From an uncultured Solimonas sp. (GTDB lineage: Bacteria > Pseudomonadota > Gammaproteobacteria > Nevskiales > Nevskiaceae): 33,561 bases of DNA. Below are positions 8,335 through 18,194 of the stretch, one piece after another. The stretch covers positions 1 to 33,561 of the forward strand of contig CAMLDZ010000027.1 of the NCBI GenBank assembly GCA_946478985.1, written 5' to 3'. How positions within the stretch are numbered: position 1 is the stretch's first letter; every line of letters begins with the position of its first letter. The notes beneath the pieces were generated by a model, which saw only the letters and a program-made list of their open reading frames with translations, was not told the DNA's origin and made no database searches. The translations under genes and the position numbers were made by a program.

Positions 8335-9779
8335 TGCTTGACCGGCTGCCCGGTCTCGTCGACGACTTCGGCTCCGAGACGGTTCCAGTACATGCCGTCC
8401 AGCGCCAGCTTCGCGTTGGCCGCCCAGTACGAGCGCCGCAAGGCGATCGACTGGATCAGCGTGTCGTTGGCTTCGCGCTGCGCGTTCAGCACTTCAAGCC
8501 AGGTCTTGCGGCCCGCCTCGAACTGACGGATGTAACTGTCCACCAGCGCGCTGGTCGCCTTCGCCGCCTCATACTGCACCTCCAGCTGCGCAGCCGTGGC
8601 TGTCAGCTGCGCGCGGTCCACGGCGACGGTGGCGGCGATCTCGCGATTCACCGCTTCCAGACGGGCCTTGACGGCGGCGATGCGCTGCTGCTCGGCGCGA
8701 TAGCCCAGCAGTCCCTGCACGCCATTGGTGGTCTGGTAGCTCATGACCACCAGGGTGGCGTCGTTGCTCGGATCGAACTCGACGCCGTCCAGCTGACGCC
8801 GGTGCTGCAATGAGAACTCCGGCCAGACCGAGGCCTTGGCACTTTTCGCCGTGCTCTCCTGGATCTCGACTTCGGCCCGTGCCGCCAGATAAGCCGGGTG
8901 CCGCTCGCCCTGCCGGGCAGACTCGGCGACCTCTTCATCGCTGAGGATGAACGAATCCTCGGGCCATGCCAGCGATCCCGGCGTGGCATTGAGCAGGCTG
9001 GCCAGTTGCGCGCGGTTGGTCACCAGCATGGCGCGATTGGCCTCCGCACCCGCCTCGGCCTGCTTGACGCGGGAAATGGCGGTCTCGACGTCGGCCTGCG
9101 GGGCCAGGCCCTGATCGGCGCGGCGCTTGATCGTCGCCAGCAGCTTCTTCAGCGCACCGACGTAATTGCTCCACTGAATCTGCTGATCCTGCGCGCCGGC
9201 GATATTGAAGTACGCCTCCAGCGTACGCTGGCCCAGCTCCAGCCGGGTCCGCGCCAATTCGGCCAGCGCCGCGCGCTGACGCGCCTTGGCAATGCCGACC
9301 TGCGCCCCTCGCGCGCCGCCATCCCAGAGCGGCAGCACGACATATAAGGTGGAGATGCTGTCCTGCGAACGATCGGCCACCGCAGACTGCAGCTGCAGGT
9401 ACGGCAGGTAAGCCGCGCGCGCAGCGGTGATGTCGTAGCCGGAGGCGCGCAGCGACTCCTCGGCCTGCAGCACCTGCGGATTGTCCAGCCAGACCTTGGC
9501 CATGATCGACTGCAGGGTGTCCAGCGCCCGCGGCGCCTCCGCCGCGGGCGGCGATGCCGCCGCCTGATCGTCGGCTGCCTGCTCTGCCTGCTCGACGGCC
9601 GCCGACGGCTCCGCAACCGGCTGCGCGGGCACCTCCGCCGCGGGCGCTACCGGCGCCGCCACGGCATCGCCCGCAGCAGCCGGCTCGCCCGCTTGCAGGC
9701 TCGACTGCGGCGCTGGTTCCTGCGCAAAGCCGGAGAGGCTGAACACGGACACGCCGAGCAGACAAAACATTCTGAGCAT
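8331..9779 (-). CDS. TolC-family outer membrane efflux protein of the type I secretion system
   Basis: This 482-residue protein is the predicted outer-membrane duct. It starts with a signal peptide (MLRMFCLLGVSVFSLSGFAQ), which is why the ATG at 9779 is preferred over upstream in-frame starts (GTG 9827, ATG 9932). An unusual Ala/Pro/Glu-rich stretch of about 65 residues follows. The outer membrane efflux repeats come next: TLQSIMAKVWLDNPQVLQAE, then alternating long helices and strands such as ARAAYLPYLQLQSAVADRS and YIRQFEAGRKTWLEVLNAQR in the second repeat. It is the first gene of the exporter operon; its stop overlaps the ABC gene start. Family identity is firm. The specific partnership rests on gene order. 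It lacks the short spacing to a promoter that would settle the start. Confidence 0.9.
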   Translation of the reverse strand: MLRMFCLLGVSVFSLSGFAQEPAPQSSLQAGEPAAAGDAVAAPVAPAAEVPAQPVAEPSAAVEQAEQAADDQAAASPPAAEAPRALDTLQSIMAKVWLDNPQVLQAEESLRASGYDITAARAAYLPYLQLQSAVADRSQDSISTLYVVLPLWDGGARGAQVGIAKARQRAALAELARTRLELGQRTLEAYFNIAGAQDQQIQWSNYVGALKKLLATIKRRADQGLAPQADVETAISRVKQAEAGAEANRAMLVTNRAQLASLLNATPGSLAWPEDSFILSDEEVAESARQGERHPAYLAARAEVEIQESTAKSAKASVWPEFSLQHRRQLDGVEFDPSNDATLVVMSYQTTNGVQGLLGYRAEQQRIAAVKARLEAVNREIAATVAVDRAQLTATAAQLEVQYEAAKATSALVDSYIRQFEAGRKTWLEVLNAQREANDTLIQSIALRRSYWAANAKLALDGMYWNRLGAEVVDETGQPVKQ

Positions 9780-9999
9780 CTGATGGCCCCACGGCGTCGT
9801 TGCGCGCCGCCTTACCGAAATCTTCACTTCAACCCCCGATCGATCGCGTAGCACCGGTCCGCAATCCGCATTTCGGCGCAAACACCGCTCCCGCTGTACG
9901 CCGCAGCCCCCCTTCGTCCACGAGGCCGGCATTTAGTTCACGTCATCATGAACCCCGGCATCGAAACCGGTGACCGCACATGCGCGGTTCCGTCCGCGC
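9780..9999. other. Leader region between the exporter operon and ompA-like gene
   Basis: About 220 bases without a gene. No convincing sigma70 promoter for the TolC-like gene was found. An interrupted inverted repeat, GTTCA-8 bases-TGAAC at 9936-9953, is the only structured element; it might be an operator, but the arms are short. In-frame upstream starts mean part of this stretch could be coding if the TolC-like protein is longer. Confidence 0.3.
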
Positions 10000-10031
10000 A
10001 AAAAAAATCCCCGGCGGTTACGCCGGGGATT
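10000..10031 (-). terminator. Rho-independent terminator of the OmpA-family gene
   Basis: An 11-bp perfect stem (AATCCCCGGCG / CGCCGGGGATT, 10006-10031) with a GTTA loop is followed on the minus strand by a T run of eight. It lies about 30 bases after the ompA-like stop and separates this gene from the exporter operon downstream. Confidence 0.9.
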
Positions 10032-10059
10032 TGGATACACCAGACGGAACCCGCGCGAG

Positions 10060-11154
10060 TTACTCCTCGACGACGAGCACCTCGACGCGGCGGTTCAGGG
10101 CGCGCCCTTCATCCGTGTCGTTGTCAGCCGCCGGCTTGGACTCGCCGTAAGAGGTGATCTCGATCTTCTCGGCTTTGACGCCCTTGGCGATCAGATACTT
10201 CTTGACGACGGTCGCACGACGCTCGCCGAGCGCCTGATTGTACTCCGGCGTGCCGACGCTGTCCGTATGGCCATAGAGCTTGATGATGATCTTGCCGTTC
10301 TTCAGCTTGTCGATTTCCTTGGCGGCGGTATCGAGCTTGGCGCGCTCCGCCGGCTTCAGATCGGACTTGTCGAAGTCGAAGTAGACCGGGCCGTAGCGCT
10401 TGAGCGCATCCGCCGGATCGCCGACCTGCGCGGCCAGCGGGCAGCCATTGGCGTCGACCTTCACACCCTTGGGCGTATCCGGGCACTGATCCTTGGAATC
10501 CGGCACGCCATCGCCGTCGCTATCCGGATCGACCGCCGGAGCCGCCGCCTTGGGCGCTTCGGGCCGCTTGCCGATCATGGTGATGATGCCGAAGCGGACC
10601 ACCGCCTCGCCGATCTTGTCGTCGAAGCCGGCGCTGGCAATGCTGCCGTCGCCAAAAGCGCTGTCGCCGATATCGACCGTGCGGTAGCGCGCGTCGAAGC
10701 GGAAGCCCCAGTCACGCGACCAGGCGTCGAACAGGTAGAAGAAGCCGCCGCCGAGCGAATACGTCAGGTCGGTGCTGGAGCCCACGCTCTTCAGGCGCGA
10801 CTTGGCAACGCCGCCGTGCGCGGAGAAGAACGGAATCCAGCCGTTGCCGACCGGAATCGTCAGCAGGCCGCCCGCCTGTGCGCCGTAATCCTTCCAGCGG
10901 AAGTCGTTCGGGGCGCTGTCGCGCTCCCAGACGTCATAGAACATTTCGCCTTCCAGGGCGAACCACTTGTTGATCGGTGCGCCGCCGCCGGTGTAGAGGC
11001 CGACGCCGTAGTCCGACGCGCGCTCGTCGTGGTCGGTGGGGATGTACTGCAAACCCAGTCCCAGATAAGGCCGCAATTCGGTCGGAGCGGCGGCATGGCC
11101 GGCGGCACTGACCGCCAACAACGCTGCTCCCAAGCAAGACGTTAACTTGTTCAC
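10060..11154 (-). CDS. OmpA-family outer membrane protein with thrombospondin type 3-like repeat
   Basis: This 364-residue protein has a signal peptide (MNKLTSCLGAALLAVSAAGHAAA), then a ~170-residue region of alternating strands expected to form an eight-stranded barrel. An acidic calcium-binding type linker follows (DSDGDGVPDSKDQCPD), then the OmpA C-terminal domain that grips peptidoglycan: VYFDFDKSDLKPAERAKLD, LYGHTDSVGTPEYNQALGERR, ITSYGESKP and LNRRVEVLV. The Asp of HTDS and Arg of NRRVE are those that bind diaminopimelate in this family. It starts at GTG 11154, preceded by GGGGA; the in-frame TTG at 11166 would put extra residues before the signal peptide. It tethers the outer membrane to the cell wall and could supply a base for the surface protein, an inference from position only. 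It has its own promoter and terminator. Confidence 0.93.
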   Translation of the reverse strand: MNKLTSCLGAALLAVSAAGHAAAPTELRPYLGLGLQYIPTDHDERASDYGVGLYTGGGAPINKWFALEGEMFYDVWERDSAPNDFRWKDYGAQAGGLLTIPVGNGWIPFFSAHGGVAKSRLKSVGSSTDLTYSLGGGFFYLFDAWSRDWGFRFDARYRTVDIGDSAFGDGSIASAGFDDKIGEAVVRFGIITMIGKRPEAPKAAAPAVDPDSDGDGVPDSKDQCPDTPKGVKVDANGCPLAAQVGDPADALKRYGPVYFDFDKSDLKPAERAKLDTAAKEIDKLKNGKIIIKLYGHTDSVGTPEYNQALGERRATVVKKYLIAKGVKAEKIEITSYGESKPAADNDTDEGRALNRRVEVLVVEE

Positions 11155-11217
11155 GTGAATCCCCAATTATGTTTGTAGCGTATTCAGCGGCTTACGCCGG
11201 GCGCCCAGCCAGATCCT

Positions 11218-11246
11218 ATTGTGACGGGGTTTTACCCCGCTGACAA
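11218..11246 (-). promoter_or_regulatory. Sigma70-type promoter of the OmpA-family gene
   Basis: On the minus strand TTGTCA (11241-11246; five of six to consensus) and CACAAT (11218-11223; four of six) are 17 bases apart. The spacer contains a perfect 5-bp inverted repeat, CGGGG-TTTTA-CCCCG (11225-11239, plus strand). The predicted leader is about 55 bases. Confidence 0.55.
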
Positions 11247-11284
11247 ATGAAATCCGGTTATTTGTGTTTTAGTTGCGACAAAAG

Positions 11285-11309
11285 AAACGCCGCCTGAACG
11301 GCAGCGTTT
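11285..11309 (-). terminator. Hairpin with T runs on both strands, upstream of the OmpA-family gene
   Basis: AAACGC pairs with GCGTTT and, after one mismatch, GCC pairs with GGC around a 5-base loop. On the minus strand it is followed by TTTCTTTTG; on the plus strand by a shorter T run. It looks like a terminator for something transcribed leftward from 11320-11600. Confidence 0.5.
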
Positions 11310-11605
11310 TGAGTGAGCTTTTACGCGCCAGAAACGGCTTGATTGATCTGTATACCCTCGATCTTGACACCGAGTAATCCGTTGGCGCTGTCCCCGCTCA
11401 CGGTTTGAGGAGCTTGAGCCCCCGACAACTCTACGGCGTGGACCCCGGCCTCCTCGCCGCGCACGCTTTCCTCGGCAAACCGACAGTGGGAACGTCCGAC
11501 GGTCTCGACAGACGCGCCGTCATTGGGCGACAACGCAAACTGGGCACAATGCGCGCCCCGCCGCGGCAACCGCGCCGCCGCGGCTTTGATTTACACTATC
11601 CGTTC

Positions 11606-11621
11606 ATCCGTATAAGCAGAT
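11606..11621 (+). promoter_or_regulatory. Predicted operator upstream of metK, shared with ahcY
   Basis: ATCCGTATAAGCAGAT differs at only two of 16 positions from ATCCGCATAAGCGGAT upstream of ahcY. It overlaps TATAAG (11611-11616), a plausible -10 element, and ends 23 bases before the metK ATG, a position where a bound repressor would block initiation. An ArsR-family SahR-type regulator is the likely class; no such gene is in the window. Confidence 0.55.
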
Positions 11622-11644
11622 CATCACGCTCCGAGGGATCATCG

Positions 11645-12847
11645 ATGTCCGAATACCTGTTCACGTCCGAATCCGTTTCCGAAGGCCATCCCGACAAGGT
11701 CGCGGACCAGATCTCGGACGCCGTGCTCGATGCGATCCTGCTGCAGGACAAGCGCGCGCGCGTGGCCTGCGAGACGCTGGTGAAGACGGGCGTGGCGATC
11801 GTCGCCGGCGAGATCACCACTAGCGCCTGGATCGACCTGGAAGCACTGGTGCGCAAGGTCATCACCGATATCGGCTACACCTCGTCGGCGGTCGGCTTCG
11901 ACGGCGCCACCTGCGGCGTGCTCAACCTGATCGGCAAGCAGTCGCCGGACATCGCCATGGGCGTCGACCGCAAGAAGCCCGAGGAACAGGGCGCCGGCGA
12001 CCAGGGCCTGATGTTCGGCTACGCCTGCGATGAGACCCGCGAACTGATGCCGGCGCCGATCTACTACTCGCACCGCATCGTCGAGCAGCAGGCCAAGGTG
12101 CGCAAGGCGAAGAAGTCGGCGCTGCCGTGGCTGCGCCCGGACGCCAAGAGCCAGGTCACGCTGCGCTACCAGGATGGCGAGGCGGTCGGCATCGACGCGG
12201 TGGTGCTGTCGACTCAGCACGACCCGAGCGTCAAGCTCAAGACGCTGCGCGAAGGCGTGATGGAGGAGATCCTCAAGCCGGTGCTGCCGGCCAAGTGGAT
12301 CAGCAAGGCCACCAAGTTCCATATCAATCCGACCGGCAACTTCGTGATCGGCGGCCCCGTTGGCGACTGCGGCCTGACCGGTCGCAAGATCATCGTCGAC
12401 TCGTATGGCGGCTGGGCCCGCCACGGCGGCGGCGCATTCTCCGGCAAGGACCCGTCGAAGGTGGACCGTTCGGCCGCCTATGCAGCGCGTTACGTCGCCA
12501 AGAACATCGTCGCCGCCGGCCTCGCCGCGAAATGTGAGGTGCAGGTCAGCTACGCGATCGGCGTCGCCGAGCCGACCTCGATCATGGTCACCACCTTCGG
12601 CACCGGCAAGATCAGCGACGTATCACTGGAAAAGCTGGTCCGCAAGCACTTCGATCTGCGTCCCTACGGCATCAGCAAGATGCTCGATCTCGTGCACCCG
12701 ATGTATCAGGCGACCGCCAGCTACGGCCATTTCGGCCGCAAACCCTACGAGGTCAAGCTGGCCGACGGCACGACGTTCACGGCGTTCTCGTGGGAGAAGA
12801 CCGACAAGGCCGAGGCGCTGAAGGACGATGCCAAGAAGCTGAAGTAA
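11645..12847 (+). CDS. metK: S-adenosylmethionine synthetase
   Basis: The 400-residue cytoplasmic enzyme makes S-adenosylmethionine from methionine and ATP. The N-terminus [19 protein letters not shown] carries the GHPDK nucleotide-binding motif at residues 14-18. The glycine-rich P-loop-like motif [16 protein letters not shown] lies near residue 260, and [15 protein letters not shown] precedes it. The ATG at 11645 has GAGGG upstream at 6-10 bases and matches the family start; longer in-frame upstream sequence is not conserved-looking. It is a single gene unit ended by a hairpin at 12867. Its promoter carries an operator shared with ahcY, so it is probably regulated with SAH recycling. In Pseudomonas metK lies next to tktA; here about 11 kb separate them. 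Confidence 0.97.
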   Translation: MSEYLFTSESVSEGHPDKVADQISDAVLDAILLQDKRARVACETLVKTGVAIVAGEITTSAWIDLEALVRKVITDIGYTSSAVGFDGATCGVLNLIGKQSPDIAMGVDRKKPEEQGAGDQGLMFGYACDETRELMPAPIYYSHRIVEQQAKVRKAKKSALPWLRPDAKSQVTLRYQDGEAVGIDAVVLSTQHDPSVKLKTLREGVMEEILKPVLPAKWISKATKFHINPTGNFVIGGPVGDCGLTGRKIIVDSYGGWARHGGGAFSGKDPSKVDRSAAYAARYVAKNIVAAGLAAKCEVQVSYAIGVAEPTSIMVTTFGTGKISDVSLEKLVRKHFDLRPYGISKMLDLVHPMYQATASYGHFGRKPYEVKLADGTTFTAFSWEKTDKAEALKDDAKKLK

Positions 12848-12866
12848 GGCTGGCCGTGGTGCCCGC

Positions 12867-12897
12867 ACGAAGGCCGCGCGAGCGGCCTTCGTCGTTT
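12867..12897 (+). terminator. Hairpin terminator between metK and ppc
   Basis: An 11-bp perfect stem (ACGAAGGCCGC / GCGGCCTTCGT) with loop GCGA, followed by CGTTT on the plus strand. The T run is poor; it may serve both convergent genes. Confidence 0.6.
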
Positions 12898-12913
12898 CTG
12901 AAGACCTGCGGCT

Positions 12914-15649
12914 TCAGCCGGTGTTCTGCAAACCCTGCGCCACGCCGTTGACGCTGCCGACCAGCGCGCGCAGCAGGCCCTCGTCGTCGGGCGCCCGCCG
13001 CCAGCGTGCCAGCAGATCGATCTGCATCAGCATCATCGGATCGATATACGGATTGCGCAGCCGGATCGATTGGGCAAGACGGCCGTCGCGCAGCAGCAGC
13101 CGCTCGGCGTCCTTGACGCGCAGCACCCATTGCACGGTGCGCTCGAACTCCGCCCGGACCATCGGAAAGAAACGCGCATGCAAAGGCCCGGACAACTGCG
13201 AATAACGCTCGGCGATTTCGAGATCGCACTTGGCGAGCACCATGTCGACGTCGTCGAGAAAAGCGCGGAAGAATGCCCAGTCGCGCGCCATCTCCTGCAG
13301 GCGCTCCAGGCCGAACTCACCGGCGGCTCGCTCGAGCGCGCTGCCCAGCCCGTACCAGCCGGTGATGATCGAGCGGCACTGTGTCCACGCGAACACCCAG
13401 GGGATCGCGCGCAGGCTTTCGACGCCCTTCATCGTACCGCGCCGCGATGGCCGCGAGCCGAGCATCATGCGCTCGATCACGTCGATCGGCGTCGCCGTGC
13501 GGAAGTACTCGACAAAGCCTTCGGCGGTGACGAAGTCGCGATAGCTCTCGCGGCCGTACTGCGCCAGCGCCGCCATCGTCTCCTTCCAGTCCGGCTCGCG
13601 CGGCTCCAGGGCTCGCGGCCGCACCGAGGCCAGCAGGGTCGCGCTGACCGATTGCTCCAATTCTCGTAGCGCCAGCGCACGGATGCCGTACTTGCGGTGG
13701 ATCACCTCGCCCTGCTCGGTCACGCGCAGCACGCCGCCGACCGAGCCGCGCGGGCTGGCCATCAGCGCATTGGTGACCCGCCCGCCGCCGCGGCTGGCCG
13801 AACCGCCGCGGCCGTGGAAGAACGTCAGCTGGATGCCGCGCGCGCGCGCCACTTCCATCAGCTCCACCTGGGCGCGCTGCAGGCCCCAGCGCGAGGCGAC
13901 GATGCCGCCGTCCTTGCCACTGTCGGAATAACCGAGCATCACCACCTGGCGGTCGCCGCGCGCCGCCAGGTGGGCACGATAGACCGGGTCGGCGAACAAC
14001 GCGCGCAGGGTGTCGGGGCCATTGCGCAGATCGTCGACGGTCTCGAACAGCGGTGCGACGTCCAGCGGCACCGCGCCGCGGCCATCGACCAGTCCGCCGT
14101 GACGCGCCAATGCCAGCACCGCGAGCACATCGGCAGCTCGCTGCGCCATGCTGATGATGTAGAGCCCGGTCGCATCCGCTCCGTAGCTGTCCTGCGCCTC
14201 GGCCAGCGCCGCGAACACTGCCTGGGTGCGTTGCGCGACGGCATCGGTGCTGCTGGCGAAAGCCTTCTCGCGGCCGGCGTAGGCGCGCAGCACGGCGGCC
14301 TGCTCGCCGGCCTCCCGCTGTGCCCAGTCGGCATCGCCGAGCAGGGCGGCCAGGGCCTGCGCGTGCAGGCGCGAATCCTGGCGCACATCGAGCCGCGCCA
14401 GATGGAAACCGAAAGTCTGCGCCCGCCACAGCAGGCGGCGCACGGCGAACCAGCCGGCATGCTCGCCCTTGTGCTGGCGCAGCGAATCGGCAATCAGCTG
14501 CAGATCGGCGACGAAATCGGCGGCAGCGTGATAGGCGCCAGCTTCATCGCGCAGGCTTGCACGCAAGCGGGCGCGAATCAGCGTCAGCAGCACGCGGTAG
14601 GGCATGTCGGCATGGCGGGGGCGGATTGCCGCCGCAGCCTTGGGCAGCAGCGAGCGGTAGTCATCAAGCCGTTCGAGCAGTGCCTCCGACGCCGTCACCC
14701 GGCCCAGTGACTGGCTGAGCAAGCCGCCGAGCGCACCGACCTCGGCGACATACCGCTCGAGGATCAGCTCCCGCTGCGCCAGCAGGGTGGCGCGGATGGT
14801 GTCGGCGCCGACATTGGGGTTGCCGTCCATGTCGCCGCCCACCCACGACGCGAACCGCAACAGCCGCGGCAGCTCGGGGCGGATGCCGTAGACCTCGTGC
14901 AGGGCATCTTCGAGCAGTTCGTAGAACACCGGCACGATCAGGTACAGGGGCCCCGCCAGATAGAAGCCGACGTGCTCGATCTCGTCCTGCACCGAGGGCT
15001 TGACCGGCGGCACGTCGCTGGTCTGCCAGCCGGCGGTCAGCGCCATACGCAGGCGCTGCCAGTCGGCGCGGCGCTCGATCGGGGTGCGTGCGTCGTCGAA
15101 GCCGTTGACCAGACAGCGGACGATCTCCTGCTCCTTCTCCAGCAATGCGCGCCGCACCGCCTCGGTCGGATGCGCGGTGAACACCGGCTCCACATCCAGC
15201 CGCTGCAGCCAGCCCAGCAGCTCTTCCGCCGCGACGCCGGCCGCCTTGAGCTTCTGCAGACCATCGACCAGGCCGTCCGGCTGCGGCGCGCTGCTGGCGC
15301 GCTGGTAATCGCGGCGGCGACGGATACGGTGGACGCGCTCGCCGATGTTGACGGCCTGGAAATAGGTCGAGAACGCGCGGATCAGGCTGTCGGCACGCTC
15401 GACCGACAAGCCTTCCAGCTCCGCCGCCAGCGCCTCTATGCCCTGCCCGCGTTCACGGCGCTCGATCGCCGTCGTACGCAAATGCTCGACCTGCGCGAGA
15501 AACTCGGCGCCCGCCTGCTCGGCGAGCATCTCGCCGACGGTGGCGCCCAGGTGGCGGACGTCCTCGCGCAGCGGCGCATCGTTGGGCAACGGCTCGCTGC
15601 GCGACGGCGCTTCGAGGCGGGATACGGCGAGGGAGGAATCGGCGCTCAT
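12914..15649 (-). CDS. ppc: Phosphoenolpyruvate carboxylase
   Basis: The 911-residue enzyme adds bicarbonate to phosphoenolpyruvate to give oxaloacetate, refilling the TCA cycle. All signature motifs are present: [12 protein letters not shown] with the catalytic His at residue 160, [11 protein letters not shown] at 271-281, [12 protein letters not shown] at 571-582, the mobile loop [13 protein letters not shown] at 611-623, the later [18 protein letters not shown], and the C-terminal QNTG that closes the active site. Length is normal for the bacterial enzyme. The ATG at 15649 ([13 protein letters not shown]) is followed by a poorly conserved N-terminus, so a start a few codons inward is possible. 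It is divergent from ahcY with 143 bp between the starts and convergent with metK. Its presence between metK and ahcY breaks what would otherwise be one SAM-cycle cluster. Confidence 0.97.
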   Translation of the reverse strand: MSADSSLAVSRLEAPSRSEPLPNDAPLREDVRHLGATVGEMLAEQAGAEFLAQVEHLRTTAIERRERGQGIEALAAELEGLSVERADSLIRAFSTYFQAVNIGERVHRIRRRRDYQRASSAPQPDGLVDGLQKLKAAGVAAEELLGWLQRLDVEPVFTAHPTEAVRRALLEKEQEIVRCLVNGFDDARTPIERRADWQRLRMALTAGWQTSDVPPVKPSVQDEIEHVGFYLAGPLYLIVPVFYELLEDALHEVYGIRPELPRLLRFASWVGGDMDGNPNVGADTIRATLLAQRELILERYVAEVGALGGLLSQSLGRVTASEALLERLDDYRSLLPKAAAAIRPRHADMPYRVLLTLIRARLRASLRDEAGAYHAAADFVADLQLIADSLRQHKGEHAGWFAVRRLLWRAQTFGFHLARLDVRQDSRLHAQALAALLGDADWAQREAGEQAAVLRAYAGREKAFASSTDAVAQRTQAVFAALAEAQDSYGADATGLYIISMAQRAADVLAVLALARHGGLVDGRGAVPLDVAPLFETVDDLRNGPDTLRALFADPVYRAHLAARGDRQVVMLGYSDSGKDGGIVASRWGLQRAQVELMEVARARGIQLTFFHGRGGSASRGGGRVTNALMASPRGSVGGVLRVTEQGEVIHRKYGIRALALRELEQSVSATLLASVRPRALEPREPDWKETMAALAQYGRESYRDFVTAEGFVEYFRTATPIDVIERMMLGSRPSRRGTMKGVESLRAIPWVFAWTQCRSIITGWYGLGSALERAAGEFGLERLQEMARDWAFFRAFLDDVDMVLAKCDLEIAERYSQLSGPLHARFFPMVRAEFERTVQWVLRVKDAERLLLRDGRLAQSIRLRNPYIDPMMLMQIDLLARWRRAPDDEGLLRALVGSVNGVAQGLQNTG

Positions 15650-15714
15650 GGCAAAACCGTAGCAAACAACGTGACAGCGGTGCCGGACGGACGTCGCTGC
15701 GATCTATATCTCTT

Positions 15715-15736
15715 TATCCGCATAAGCGGATATACT
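15715..15736 (+). promoter_or_regulatory. ahcY operator and overlapping -10 element
   Basis: TATCCGC-ATAA-GCGGATA (15715-15732) is a perfect 7-bp inverted repeat. TATACT at 15731-15736, a good -10 hexamer, overlaps its right end, and no clear -35 is seen. The same sequence with two changes stands before metK. The site lies between the divergent ppc and ahcY starts and could touch both promoters. Confidence 0.65.
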
Positions 15737-15792
15737 TGTCGCCTCGCGGCCCGATCCGGCCGCCGCCCGTCCGATCTGCCAAGGAGCTGTCG

Positions 15793-17232
<1,440 letters not shown>

Positions 17233-17245
17233 GTCACAGGACCGC

Positions 17246-17268
17246 CGCGGGCGCGCATAGCGCCCGCG
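17246..17268 (+). other. Hairpin between ahcY and metF
   Basis: A 9-bp perfect stem (CGCGGGCGC / GCGCCCGCG) with loop GCATA fills most of the 45-base gap. There is no T run, so it more likely tunes or protects the transcript than ends it. It also sits just before the metF ATG, which has no visible ribosome binding site. Confidence 0.45.
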
Positions 17269-17277
17269 CTTTCGCAC

Positions 17278-18138
17278 ATGGCACAAACGATCCATTTCTC
17301 GTTCGAGTTGTTCCCGCCGCGCACGCCCGAAGGCGTCGCCAAGCTGCCGGCCACCGTCGCACGGCTGGCGGCGGTGCAGCCGGCATTCTTCTCGGTGACT
17401 TATGGCGCCGGTGGCTCCGACCAGGACGGCACCTACGACACGGTGATGCGCGTGGTCGGTCAGACCGGCATCGAGACGGCGCCGCACCTGACCTGTGTCG
17501 GTGCCACACGCGCCGGCATCGCTGCGCTGCTGGACCGCTACAAGGCCGCCGGCGTCCGCCGCATCGTCGCGCTGCGCGGCGATCTGCCGGCTACCGCGAT
17601 CAGCAGCCAGGCACCCGGCGAGCTGCATTACGCCAACGAGCTGGTGGCTTTCATCCGCGAGCGTCATGGCGATCACTTCCAGCTGGAAGTCGCCGCCTAC
17701 CCCGAGATGCACCCGCAGGCCGAAAGTCCGCAGGCCGACTTCGAGGCGTTCAGGCGCAAGGTCGAGGCCGGTGCCAGCGGCGCGGTGACGCAGTACTTCT
17801 TCAACGCCGACGCTTACTTCGATTTCGTCGAGCGCTGCGCGCGCGCCGGCATCACGGTGCCGATCGTCGCCGGCATCATGCCGATCACCAATTTCACGCA
17901 GCTGGCGCGCTTCTCGGCTGCCTGCGGCGCCGAAATCCCGCGCTGGATCCGCCTGCGGCTGGAACAGCTGCAGGACGACAAGGCGGCGCTGCAGGACTTC
18001 GGGCTCGACGTCATCACGCGGCTCTGCGAGCAGCTGCTCAAGGCCGGCGTGCCCGGCCTGCATTTCTACACGCTCAACCAGGCCGAGCCGACGCTGAAGC
18101 TGTGGAAGAACCTCGGCCTGCCGCTGCCGCAGGCCTGA
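17278..18138 (+). CDS. metF: Methylenetetrahydrofolate reductase
   Basis: The 286-residue flavoenzyme reduces 5,10-methylene- to 5-methyltetrahydrofolate, the methyl donor for methionine synthesis. Motifs seen: [10 protein letters not shown] with the catalytic Glu at residue 10, [49 protein letters not shown], and [13 protein letters not shown]. Length fits the bacterial single-domain enzyme. It lies 45 bases after ahcY and should be co-transcribed with it, so one operator would cover SAH breakdown and remethylation of the homocysteine formed. The ATG at 17278 gives the usual short N-terminus, although no Shine-Dalgarno sequence precedes it; the hairpin at 17246 occupies that place. Confidence 0.96.
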   Translation: MAQTIHFSFELFPPRTPEGVAKLPATVARLAAVQPAFFSVTYGAGGSDQDGTYDTVMRVVGQTGIETAPHLTCVGATRAGIAALLDRYKAAGVRRIVALRGDLPATAISSQAPGELHYANELVAFIRERHGDHFQLEVAAYPEMHPQAESPQADFEAFRRKVEAGASGAVTQYFFNADAYFDFVERCARAGITVPIVAGIMPITNFTQLARFSAACGAEIPRWIRLRLEQLQDDKAALQDFGLDVITRLCEQLLKAGVPGLHFYTLNQAEPTLKLWKNLGLPLPQA

Positions 18139-18144
18139 GGCACG

Positions 18145-18172
18145 CCGGCTGCGCCGCTCAGGGCGCAGCCGG
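18145..18172 (+). terminator. Hairpin after metF
   Basis: An 11-bp perfect stem (CCGGCTGCGCC / GGCGCAGCCGG) with a 6-base loop starts 7 bases after the metF stop. It has no T run, so termination may be partial or need a factor. Confidence 0.5.
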
Positions 18173-18182
18173 ATAGCCGCAC

Positions 18183-18188
18183 TACAAT
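18183..18188 (+). promoter_or_regulatory. -10 element very close to the TRIC-like start
   Basis: TACAAT (five of six) ends 6 bases before the ATG at 18195, so a transcript from it would begin at or next to the start codon. No -35 hexamer is seen; the metF hairpin occupies that region. Confidence 0.4.
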
Positions 18189-18194
18189 CGCGGC

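Larger units (their letters stand above)
11155..11605. other. Intergenic region between ompA-like gene and metK
   Basis: This long gap holds the ompA promoter (11218-11246), a hairpin terminator (11285-11309) and a stretch of about 250 bases (11321-11569) that I could not assign. A minus-strand reading frame of 82 codons (TTG start, stop TAA at 11321) fills that stretch and ends 12 bases before the hairpin, ending in [19 protein letters not shown]. It has no ribosome binding site that I can see and no recognised motif. A short gene, gene remnant or small RNA are all possible. Confidence 0.3.

Noticed and set aside
9970..11145. Open frame of 391 codons opposite the OmpA-family gene
   Set aside because: No recognisable domain; the minus-strand gene has signal peptide, promoter, terminator and conserved motifs.
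15736..15792. SAH riboswitch before ahcY
   Set aside because: The leader from the -10 hexamer to the ATG is only about 50 bases and lacks the conserved riboswitch core.
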